A stretch of DNA of 64,000 nucleotides, from contig JAFLCN010000008.1 in assembly GCA_017303555.1 (NCBI GenBank), positions 1-64,000 of the forward strand, written 5' to 3'. Every line of letters starts with the position of its first letter. Positions within the stretch are counted from its first letter, which is position 1. The DNA is from Planctomycetota bacterium (GTDB taxonomy: Bacteria; Planctomycetota; Phycisphaerae; Phycisphaerales; UBA1924). Shown piece by piece: positions 33,036 to 40,008 of the stretch. The notes beneath the pieces are model-generated. The model saw nothing but the letters and a program-made list of their open reading frames with translations, searched no databases and had not been told where the DNA came from. The translations under genes were made by a program, and so were the position numbers.

Positions 33036-33833
33036 ATGGCGAAGGCGAAGAGTGTGGTGAAGAGCCCCGTGAAGAAGGGTTCGAAGGTTGCGGCAGCGCG
33101 GATGACGCTTCGCGAGACGATGAGCGAGCTTGAGAAGGCTGGATCGGCGCAGACGCGGAAGACGTATTTGCGGCATGGGGCGACGGAGCCGATGTTTGGG
33201 GTGAGCTTTGCGACGTTGAAGGTGCTGACGAAGCGGATTCGGATTGATCAGGAGTTGGCGGAGGCGTTGTGGGAGACGAAAAACTTTAATGCGCTGAACT
33301 TGGCTGTGAAGATTGCGGATCCGGCTGGGATTTCTTCGAAGGTGCTTGATCGGTGGGCGGCGACGGCGACGGCGCGGATGTGCGGTGGGTATGTTGCGCA
33401 TCTGGCGGCGGAAAGTCCGCATGGGCGTGCGAAGGCGGACAAGTGGCTGAGCGCGAAGGACGAACCGACGCGGTTTGCGGCGTGGTCGCTGGTTGCGGCG
33501 ATGGCGATGATTGATGAAGGAGTGGAGGATTCGTGGTTTGTTGAGCGGCTGGGGGAGATTGAGAAGGGTATTCATTCGGCGTCGAATGGGCAGAAGTATG
33601 CGATGAATGCGGTGTTGATTGCGATTGGCTGCCGCGGGATGGGGTTGAGGAAGGCGGCGACTGCGGCGGCGAAGCGGATCGGGGTGGTGGAGGTTGATCA
33701 CGGGGATACGGATTGCAAGACGCCGGTTGCGGCAGAGTCGATCGAGAAGGCGTGGGGGCACGCGAAGGCGAAGGGGTTTACTAGTCCGGCGGCGCAGGAG
33801 CGGGGGCGCGAGTCGATGCGGACGCGGTGTTAG
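33036..33833 (+). CDS. AlkD-like DNA alkylation repair protein (first paralogue)
   Basis: 265 residues from ATG 33036 with GAGGGG upstream. The N-terminus is Lys-rich (MAKAKSVVKSPVKKGSKVAA). The remainder is all helix: the HEAT-like core has LEKAGSAQTRKTYLRHGATE, MFGVSFATLKVLTKRI, WETKNFNALNLAVKIADPA, RFAAWSLVAAMAMIDEG and QKYAMNAVLIAIGCRG. AlkD-type glycosylases excise 3- and 7-alkylpurines without base flipping. I cannot verify the catalytic Asp/Trp/Arg set. Flanked by two identical 42-nt direct repeats. It points towards a second AlkD-like gene on the other strand. Confidence 0.8.
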   Translation: MAKAKSVVKSPVKKGSKVAAARMTLRETMSELEKAGSAQTRKTYLRHGATEPMFGVSFATLKVLTKRIRIDQELAEALWETKNFNALNLAVKIADPAGISSKVLDRWAATATARMCGGYVAHLAAESPHGRAKADKWLSAKDEPTRFAAWSLVAAMAMIDEGVEDSWFVERLGEIEKGIHSASNGQKYAMNAVLIAIGCRGMGLRKAATAAAKRIGVVEVDHGDTDCKTPVAAESIEKAWGHAKAKGFTSPAAQERGRESMRTRC

Positions 33834-33906
33834 ATAAAGAGAGCATGCGAAGTGGTGGGGTGTTGGACTGCGTTCGCGCGATTTGCACCGCTGAGAATTG
33901 CAAGTC

Positions 33907-33948
33907 GCTGATGCCAGGGGAACCTGCGGTTCCCCCGGCACCCCCTCC
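33907..33948. repeat. 42-nt dispersed repeat, copy 2 (direct)
   Basis: Identical to 32878-32919 and in the same orientation, 74 bp after the first AlkD-like stop and 31 bp before the stop of the convergent second one. The pair of copies bounds a segment of about 1 kb. Confidence 0.92.
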
Positions 33949-33978
33949 TTTGAAGGCGTCGGAAATTGGGCACGCGGT

Positions 33979-34665
33979 TTATTTCTTGCGGTTCACGATT
34001 GCGTCGACCCACACCGGCACATACGGGATGATGCAGCCTTTGGAGACGGGCCAGTCTTTGTAGAGGCCGACTTTTTCGCCGATGGCGATGGCGCGTTTGC
34101 GGAGGTTGGCGTGTTTGATGCCGATGGCGCCGAGGGTGTTGTTCATGGTCCACTGGATCTCGGGTTTGGCTTTGGCGAGTTCTTTTTCGATGCGGGTCAA
34201 TAAAGCTTCGGGGTCGTCCTCGCTTGTTCCTTTGTTGATGGCGCTTGCGGTGAGGTTCCAGCCAGCGCGGGCGGCCCAAGGGTTTTTATCCTTCATCCAC
34301 TTGATGCGGAGTGTGTCCTTCTCGGGATGCTGCGCGACGATATAGGCGTTAAGCCAATCGGCGACGTGTGCGAAGGACGTGGAGCGTGTGAGTGTGTCGA
34401 GGTCCTTGGCGGTGAGTGATTTGGGATTGAGGAGGAGCGCGGCAAGAAACTGCGCATCAACGTTGCCGGTTTCCCAGAGCTTCAGAGCGAGGGCGTGCTT
34501 TTCGTCGGGCTTGGCTTTGATCTTTTTGGCGATGGCGCGGATGTCGCCGTTTTTGACGCCGAATTGGTTCTTGGGTGCGCCGAATTTGGTGTTGTGCTTG
34601 CGGCGGGAGTCGTTGCCTTTGGATTCGAGGTCGGCGAGGAGGTCTTTGATGGTGGGAAGCGGCAT
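33979..34665 (-). CDS. AlkD-like DNA alkylation repair protein (second paralogue)
   Basis: 228 residues. ATG 34665 (MPLPTIKDLLADLE) gives a family-typical start; a GTG at 34731 would add 22 residues without homology character. Helical repeats are visible in KHNTKFGAPKNQFGVKNGD, LALKLWETGNVDAQFLAALL, SFAHVADWLNAYIVAQH, WAARAGWNLTASAINKG and IQWTMNNTLGAIGIKHANLR, again the AlkD layout with Trp and Asn in the DNA-facing helices. It is a distant paralogue of the gene at 33036-33833 and convergent with it. It is divergent from the DHFR-like gene with a 125-bp gap. Confidence 0.8.
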   Translation of the reverse strand: MPLPTIKDLLADLESKGNDSRRKHNTKFGAPKNQFGVKNGDIRAIAKKIKAKPDEKHALALKLWETGNVDAQFLAALLLNPKSLTAKDLDTLTRSTSFAHVADWLNAYIVAQHPEKDTLRIKWMKDKNPWAARAGWNLTASAINKGTSEDDPEALLTRIEKELAKAKPEIQWTMNNTLGAIGIKHANLRKRAIAIGEKVGLYKDWPVSKGCIIPYVPVWVDAIVNRKK

Positions 34666-34790
34666 GAGGGTGAGCTTATACGAAGCGTCGGAGCGGGCGG
34701 GCTTGGCTGCGGGCGCGACTTGGGGCTGCACGATTTGATGTCGTTATTCTGATCGCGGCGGTGGTTGCGTTTGGCGCAAGGAGCATTGCG

Positions 34791-35399
34791 ATGCGGACGA
34801 TCACGATTTTCGAGCACATGTCGCTGGACGGGGTGATTCAAGCACCGGGCGGAAAGACCGAGGATGGGGATTACGCGCACGGCGGGTGGAGCGCGGTGTT
34901 CAAGGATCCGGTGGTTGGGGAAGCGATCATGGCGGCGCACTCGAAGCCGTTTGATTTGCTGCTGGGGCGGCGGACGTATGACATCTGGGCAGGTTACTGG
35001 CCGACAGCCAAGGGGGCGTTTGCAGAGACTTTCAACAAGGCGACGAAGTTTGTCGCGACGCATCGGGCGGAGAGTTTGAAGTGGGGGCCGGTGGAGAATC
35101 TTGGCGCGGATGTTGTGAAGGGGCTTGAGCGCCTGAAGAACACGGATGGCCCGAATCTGATTTTGTGGGGGAGTTCGAAGTTGACGCCGGTGCTGATCGA
35201 GCATCAACTGGCGGATGAGATCGTGTTGATCACGTATCCGGTGCTGCTTGGGACGGGGAAGAAGTTGTTCTCGGAGGGAAGTGCGGCGCGCGAGCTTGGG
35301 CTGGTGCGCTCGAAGGCGGGGGAATCGGGCGTTGTGGTCAATACATACAAGCCGGTGGGGAAGCTGAGGACGGGGTCGTTTGGCGATCCGCCGAAGTGA
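34791..35399 (+). CDS. Dihydrofolate-reductase-like (RibD C-terminal) protein
   Basis: 202 residues from ATG 34791 with CAAGGAG upstream. Features are ITIFEHMSLDGVIQAPGG, the DHFR/RibD start, then DLLLGRRTYDIWAGYWPT, GADVVKGLERLKNTDGPNLI, LWGSSKLTPVLIEHQLADEI and YPVLLGTGKKLF. This matches the large YyaP/YwjB-like DHFR family, which binds NADPH-type cofactors and reduces unknown pteridine or other substrates. It is not the housekeeping FolA. The neighbouring NTF2-like gene points the other way. Confidence 0.85.
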   Translation: MRTITIFEHMSLDGVIQAPGGKTEDGDYAHGGWSAVFKDPVVGEAIMAAHSKPFDLLLGRRTYDIWAGYWPTAKGAFAETFNKATKFVATHRAESLKWGPVENLGADVVKGLERLKNTDGPNLILWGSSKLTPVLIEHQLADEIVLITYPVLLGTGKKLFSEGSAARELGLVRSKAGESGVVVNTYKPVGKLRTGSFGDPPK

Positions 35400-35487
35400 T
35401 CGTGTTGTCGGCCTCAGCTCATAGACCGGCAGTTGCCCCGCACGAGCACATCGTCTCTGGGTCGATGAGAAGGCGGACGTCTGGTGC

Positions 35488-35892
35488 TCAGGTTCGTGCG
35501 ATCGAACCAGTGTTCGGAAGGGCACACACTTCCATTGCGTGAATCAGGTCGCGCTCGATCGTAAAGATGTGTCCGACGTGCTCATCGGCGAGGATGGTTC
35601 CGGAGAGATCGCGGACGACTTGATGCACATCGACGAGAAGTTTGCCGGCGTCTTTGGGATAGAAGAGAGTGGGCTCGACGCGAGGATCGATTTCGGACCA
35701 CTGCTCGGTCCAGTAGGCGCGGACGGCTTCATGGCCGCGGACGAAGCCGCCTTTGAAGGCCTTGGGCCATTCGACGTCGGGAGACATCGTGGCGAGAGCG
35801 GCGTCGATGTTGCGTGCGTTGAACGCGGCGTATGCGGCACGGAGGAGGCTGATCTTTGTGGGATGTTGATTGGGGACAGGCGATGGGAGCAT
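35488..35892 (-). CDS. NTF2-like (SnoaL/DUF4440-type) protein
   Basis: 134 residues from ATG 35892. The cone-shaped NTF2-like fold is recognisable from LLRAAYAAFNARNIDAALAT, MSPDVEWPKAFKGGFVRGHE, AVRAYWTEQWSEIDPRVEPT and DVHQVVRDLSGTILADEHVG followed by IFTIERDLI. Proteins of this kind bind small hydrophobic ligands or act as isomerases; no active site is certain. It sits 84 bp downstream of pgk on the same strand, so it could be on one transcript. Confidence 0.75.
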   Translation of the reverse strand: MLPSPVPNQHPTKISLLRAAYAAFNARNIDAALATMSPDVEWPKAFKGGFVRGHEAVRAYWTEQWSEIDPRVEPTLFYPKDAGKLLVDVHQVVRDLSGTILADEHVGHIFTIERDLIHAMEVCALPNTGSIART

Positions 35893-35976
35893 GGGTAGGT
35901 TGCGAACGGGCGGGGCTGTTTCGCGACTTTGAGCCGCGGAGCATTCTCATGATCTGTTGGGAAAAACTTTGGTTGC

Positions 35977-37191
35977 TCACGCCTCATCAAGAACCGCAAC
36001 GCTCTCAAACTTCTTGCCTTCGAGCATTTCGAGGCTGGCTCCGCCTCCGGTCGAGACGTGGCTGAATTTTTCAGCGAGGTCGAATTGCTCGACTGCCGCG
36101 GCGGAGTCGCCTCCGCCGACGATGCTGGTGCAGCCGTTCTTGGCGGTTGCTTCAACGATCGCGAGTGCGACGGCCTTAGTGCCGCCGGCGAACTTCTCCC
36201 ATTCGAAGACGCCCATGGGGCCGTTCCAGACGACGGTCTTGGCCTTCTTGAGGATGTCGGCGTAAGCGGCCTGGGTTTTGGGGCCGATGTCGAGACCCAT
36301 GTAGTTTTCACCAATGCCGGTTTCGTTGGTGAAGGTTTTGATGTCGGCTGCGTTCTCGTTGAACTCGGTGGCGCAGATGTGATCGGTGGGGAGGTGGAGT
36401 GCTGCGCCGGTTTTGGTGGCGAGCTCGATGGCGCGCTGGGCTTCGCTCAGCTTGTCTTCTTCCACGCGGCTCTTGCCGACGCTGACGCCCTTGGCCTTGA
36501 GGAATGTGTACGCCATCGCGCCGCCGACTATGACGGCGCTCGCCATGGGGAGAAGGCGTTCGATCGCGGGCATCTTGTCGCTGACCTTCGCACCGCCCAG
36601 GACGACGACGAAGGGCTTGGCGGGTGAAGCGAGGACGCCGTCGAGGTATTTGATTTCTTTCTCGACGAGGAAGCCGACGATCTTGGGCCTCGCGCCCATT
36701 GCCTGCGGCACTGCGACCATGGATGCTTCGGGGCGGTGGCAGGTGCCGAAGGCGTCGTTGACGTAGACATCGGCGTATGCCGCGAGCTTGGAGGCGAAGG
36801 CGGGGTCGCCTTTCTTCTCGGCCTTGTGGAAGCGGAGGTTGTCGAGGAGGAGGACGTCGCCGGGCTTGATGGCTTTGACGGCGGCGGCGGCTTTGTCATC
36901 GACGCAGTCGTTGGAGGGGAAGGCGACGGGCTTGTTGAGGAGTTCGGAGAGGCGCTTGGCGACGGGCGCGAGCGAGTATTCGGCTTCGAAGCCTTTACCT
37001 TCGGGGCGGCCGAGGTGAGACATGAGGATCGCGCTGCCGCCTCTGTCCAGCACCGACTTGATGGTGGGGAGCGCGGCCTTGATGCGGCGGTCGTCGGAGA
37101 TGATGCCGCCTTCGATCGGGACGTTGAAATCAACGCGGATGAGGACCTTCTTGTTCTTGACGTCGATGGCGGCGATGGATTTCTTGGGCAT
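35977..37191 (-). CDS. pgk: Phosphoglycerate kinase
   Basis: 404 residues from ATG 37191. It interconverts 1,3-bisphosphoglycerate and 3-phosphoglycerate, making ATP in glycolysis. Signatures are VLIRVDFNVPIEGG, HLGRPEGKG, NDAFGTCHRPEASM and the nucleotide-site GGAKVSDKM. The C-terminal GGGDSAAAVEQF and STGGGASLEMLEG complete the family pattern. Length is standard. gap, the usual neighbour in other bacteria, is not adjacent. It is divergent from the GNAT gene (183 bp). Confidence 0.95.
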   Translation of the reverse strand: MPKKSIAAIDVKNKKVLIRVDFNVPIEGGIISDDRRIKAALPTIKSVLDRGGSAILMSHLGRPEGKGFEAEYSLAPVAKRLSELLNKPVAFPSNDCVDDKAAAAVKAIKPGDVLLLDNLRFHKAEKKGDPAFASKLAAYADVYVNDAFGTCHRPEASMVAVPQAMGARPKIVGFLVEKEIKYLDGVLASPAKPFVVVLGGAKVSDKMPAIERLLPMASAVIVGGAMAYTFLKAKGVSVGKSRVEEDKLSEAQRAIELATKTGAALHLPTDHICATEFNENAADIKTFTNETGIGENYMGLDIGPKTQAAYADILKKAKTVVWNGPMGVFEWEKFAGGTKAVALAIVEATAKNGCTSIVGGGDSAAAVEQFDLAEKFSHVSTGGGASLEMLEGKKFESVAVLDEA

Positions 37192-37374
37192 GGGAAGTCA
37201 CTCCGAAATTGCGGGTTTCAGGATAGCGCGGGAGCGGAATCGAAAGAATGCGGAGTTGCGGAGAGGGCCGAGTTTCGCGGAGAAAAGTTACGGGGAAGGC
37301 AGAGTGGAGGGAATAGAAAGCTGGGGTTGAATCAGCCAAGCGTCGTTCAACAGAACGATCCAAGAATGCGATGC

Positions 37375-37887
37375 ATGGCGTATCCAATTGACATTCGACC
37401 GATCACCGAGAGCGAACGTGCATGGCAGCGCGAGATCCTGACGGAGCACTTTTCGAGTCCGACGATCAGTTCGCGGCGGAAGTGGATCGACACGATGGTG
37501 TTGCCGGGGTTGGTTGCGTGGCGCGGCGGCCAGCGTGTTGGAATCTTGATGCACGCACCGATGGCGCGCGGAGCGGAGTGCGAGCTGGTCGCGTTTGCGG
37601 CTTCGGAGACGCAGAGCGGAGTTGGCACGCCGCTGCTCGCGGCGTTTGTGGAAGCAGGCAGGCGCGCGGGCTGCTCGCGGCTGGTGCTGACGACAACGAA
37701 TGACAATCTGGATGCCATGCGGCTGTATCAGCGGCGCGGGTGGCGGATGGTGAAGGTGTATCCGGGTGCGATGGACGATGCGAGGCGGGAGATGCCGGAG
37801 ATGCCGCTGATCGGCTCGTACGGAATAGCGATGCGGGATGATGTGGAGTTTGAGCTGCGGCTGGATGGTGGGGAAAGCACCGAGTGA
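37375..37887 (+). CDS. GNAT-family N-acetyltransferase
   Basis: 170 residues. ATG 37375 (MAYPIDIRPITESERAW) is one choice; ATG 37366 three codons earlier is equal. The GNAT fold is seen in IRPITESERAWQREIL, ELVAFAASETQSGVGTPLLA (acetyl-CoA pyrophosphate loop, Q-x-x-G-x-G variant), AGCSRLVLTTTNDNLDAMRL and YQRRGWRMVKV. The acceptor is unknown. Downstream is a promoter-like element and the truncated aldehyde dehydrogenase homologue. Confidence 0.85.
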   Translation: MAYPIDIRPITESERAWQREILTEHFSSPTISSRRKWIDTMVLPGLVAWRGGQRVGILMHAPMARGAECELVAFAASETQSGVGTPLLAAFVEAGRRAGCSRLVLTTTNDNLDAMRLYQRRGWRMVKVYPGAMDDARREMPEMPLIGSYGIAMRDDVEFELRLDGGESTE

Positions 37888-37902
37888 AGAGGGGAATAGT
37901 GC

Positions 37903-37919
37903 GGTCCTTATAATGGACC
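37903..37919 (+). promoter_or_regulatory. Perfect -10 hexamer inside a dyad (promoter/operator candidate)
   Basis: TATAAT at 37909-37914 lies within GGTCC-TTATAAT-GGACC (arms 37903-37907 and 37915-37919). A Shine-Dalgarno GGGAG at 37922-37926 and the ATG at 37933 follow. No good -35 is visible at 17 bp. The dyad centred on the -10 box could bind a repressor. Confidence 0.45.
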
Positions 37920-37932
37920 ACAGGGAGCACGC

Positions 37933-38826
37933 ATGACCACTCGTCTTGACGTTCTAAAGACTTACAAGCTCTACATCGACGGCAAGTTTCCGCGCACAGA
38001 GTCGGGGCGGACGATGATCGTCGAGGCGGGTAAGGGCAAGGTTTTCGCGCACCTGTGTAAGGCGAGCCGAAAGGATCTGCGAGAAGCAGTCGAAGCAGCA
38101 CGCAAGGCGCAGACGGGCTGGGCGAATGCCACGGCGTATCTGCGCGGGCAGATTCTGTATCGCATGGCGGAGATGCTTGAGGGCAAGAAGCGCGAGCTGA
38201 TCGAGGCGATAGAAGCTGTTGGCGCGGTGGCCACGAAGAAGAGCAAGGGTGCGAAGGCGATGGGTGCGGAAGCGGAAGTGCTCGCATCGATCGATCGGCT
38301 GGTCTGCTTTGCGGGCTGGGCGGACAAGTACGCGCAGGTACTCGGTTGCAACAACCCGGTTTCTGGACCGTTCTACAACTTCACATCGCCGGAAGCGACG
38401 GGCGTTGTCGCGGCGATCGCGCCGGATGAGGCTCCGCTGCTCGCGTTTGTTTCCCTGGTTGCTCCGGCGCTCTGCGCGGGGAACGCGGTTGTCGCGCTCG
38501 CGAGCGAGGCGAATCCGGTTCCCGCGGCAGTGTTCGCGGAAGCGTGCGCGACGGGGGATGTTCCCGGCGGCGTCCTCAACATTCTCACGGGGCTTCGATC
38601 GGAACTGCTGCCGGTCATCGCGGCGCATCGGGATATCGATGCGATTCATGCCGCGAACATGACGGTGGAAGAAACGACCACGCTCAAGCAGGGCGCGGCA
38701 GAGAACATCAAGCGTGTGGTGGTTCGGAGCGTGCCGGACTGGATGGACACGGCGGATGCGCACAGCCCGTGGCGGATCGAGCCGCTAATTGATTTCAAGA
38801 CAATGTGGCACCCGGCGTCGGCGTGA
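37933..38826 (+). CDS. Aldehyde-dehydrogenase homologue without the catalytic domain
   Basis: 297 residues from ATG 37933. It has only the N-terminal, NAD-binding part of the ALDH fold: YKLYIDGKFPRTESGRTM, REAVEAARKAQTGWANATAY, LYRMAEMLEGKKRELIEAI, AAIAPDEAPLLAFVSLVAPA and ALCAGNAVVALASEANPVPA. The segment after residue about 225 diverges, and there is no Glu/Cys catalytic domain (no GGKSP or GQxC). Many bacteria encode such short ALDH homologues beside a full ALDH. Here the full one is 24 kb away. It may be a scaffold or regulatory subunit for an aldehyde-processing complex. The stop overlaps the convergent gene by 32 bp. Confidence 0.82.
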   Translation: MTTRLDVLKTYKLYIDGKFPRTESGRTMIVEAGKGKVFAHLCKASRKDLREAVEAARKAQTGWANATAYLRGQILYRMAEMLEGKKRELIEAIEAVGAVATKKSKGAKAMGAEAEVLASIDRLVCFAGWADKYAQVLGCNNPVSGPFYNFTSPEATGVVAAIAPDEAPLLAFVSLVAPALCAGNAVVALASEANPVPAAVFAEACATGDVPGGVLNILTGLRSELLPVIAAHRDIDAIHAANMTVEETTTLKQGAAENIKRVVVRSVPDWMDTADAHSPWRIEPLIDFKTMWHPASA

Positions 38827-39676
38827 GCGGCTGGGAGTCATTTTCTGGAAGCGCGCACGACGCGAAAGCCTGCACCAGGATGTGAACGCCGGCGCAGAGA
38901 AGCCCCGTGAGGACGATCCCGAGTGCGCACAGGAGCGCCAAGCGTGCGACTTCACCCGGACCGGACAGAGTGGTCGTCATGTGGCCGCTGGTGACCAGAA
39001 GCAGCGCGGTCGCAACGACGGGGAGCGAGAGCTGTCCGAACAATCGCATCCACTTCGGCACGGCGTCGTCGGCTTTCGGGGTTGACACGAGCGTGAGAAT
39101 CGCGAAGAGAACACAAACCGGAATCGCGCCGAGTGCGGCGACGCTGAGCGCCGCGTGCGAGACAAGGCGGGCGCTGCCTCCGCTTGGCCGGACTTCACCG
39201 TCGAAAAGCGCAAGCAAGCCCACGAATCCGATTGCGGCGCCGGTGTAGATCGCGCCCCGGAGTGCGAGCAGCCATGCGCCCGGAGTTCGGCGGAGAACGA
39301 CCCACGCCCCGAGCAGGCCGATGAAGCCCGCAATCGTCGCGCGCCCGATCAGCCAGCCGTGGAGCTTCCAATCGCCGATCTGGCCGGTCGTTCCGAGATA
39401 GCCGAAGATCGATGAGGCGAGCACGGTGCCGGCGACGCAGGCGAGCGCGATGCCCGGGCCATCGCTGAAGCGACCTTTCGCCGCCGCGATTCCGAACGCC
39501 CCGGCCATCGCGGTGAGGAACTCAAACCCGAGGAGCGCCCACGAAGGGCGACCCGCAACGGCCCACGCGATGACCACAGTCGCGATCGCGCTTGCGAGGA
39601 CAAGCGTGCTCAGTATCGCGATCGCGAGGCGCAGGCCCGAGGGGATGGAGGTGGGGTTGGTTGCTGAAGGTGTCAT
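38795..39676 (-). CDS. Multi-pass membrane protein of unknown function
   Basis: 293 residues from ATG 39676. About eight hydrophobic segments are visible, for example IAILSTLVLASAIATVVIAW, AGTVLASSIFGYLGT, AGFIGLLGAWVVL, YTGAAIGFVGLLALFDGEV, AIPVCVLFAILTLVSTP, VVATALLLVTSG and LALLCALGIVLTGLLCAGV. No charged active-site motif stands out and I cannot name the family. The 3' end overlaps the ALDH-like gene on the other strand by 32 bp. Confidence 0.6.
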   Translation of the reverse strand: MTPSATNPTSIPSGLRLAIAILSTLVLASAIATVVIAWAVAGRPSWALLGFEFLTAMAGAFGIAAAKGRFSDGPGIALACVAGTVLASSIFGYLGTTGQIGDWKLHGWLIGRATIAGFIGLLGAWVVLRRTPGAWLLALRGAIYTGAAIGFVGLLALFDGEVRPSGGSARLVSHAALSVAALGAIPVCVLFAILTLVSTPKADDAVPKWMRLFGQLSLPVVATALLLVTSGHMTTTLSGPGEVARLALLCALGIVLTGLLCAGVHILVQAFASCALPENDSQPLTPTPGATLS

Positions 39677-40008
39677 CTGTGAATGGTCTTTCGGTCGAGT
39701 CCGGCATCAACATCGTAAGTTCCGGTAAGGCGCGGCCACACGAACCGGGTACGGAAAGCGCGGAGCGGGTTTGTTCGGTTCCTGTGTGCATCGCACCGGA
39801 GGGAAGCTGGAACACAGATTGCGTTGCTCTTCCGCGGGCGGAGATGGTGCGCGCCGGGCGGCCGTTTTTGCGCTCCGGCTCCGCGTTCGAGGGCTGGTTC
39901 TGGGGCGATCGGGCAGGCGGGAAGTCGGGCCGCGGGGTTTGGGGCGGCAGCGAATCGGTCGATAAGTTCGAGAGCAGAAAGAGTTGCGCAAGCAGAAGGC
40001 GGTAGAGC
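39677..40008. other. Gap between membrane-protein gene and fliD
   Basis: 332 bp between a divergent pair. A + frame from GTG 39679 to a stop at 40005 could encode about 108 residues, but its composition is Gly/Arg/Ser-rich and not family-like. It presumably contains the fliD promoter. I cannot identify a clear sigma-28 or sigma-54 box. Confidence 0.4.

Noticed and set aside
39592..40005. A + strand frame of 137 codons upstream of fliD
   Set aside because: Composition is Gly/Arg/Ser-rich with no family-like motif, and it overlaps the start of a well-formed membrane-protein gene on the other strand. Treated as gap.
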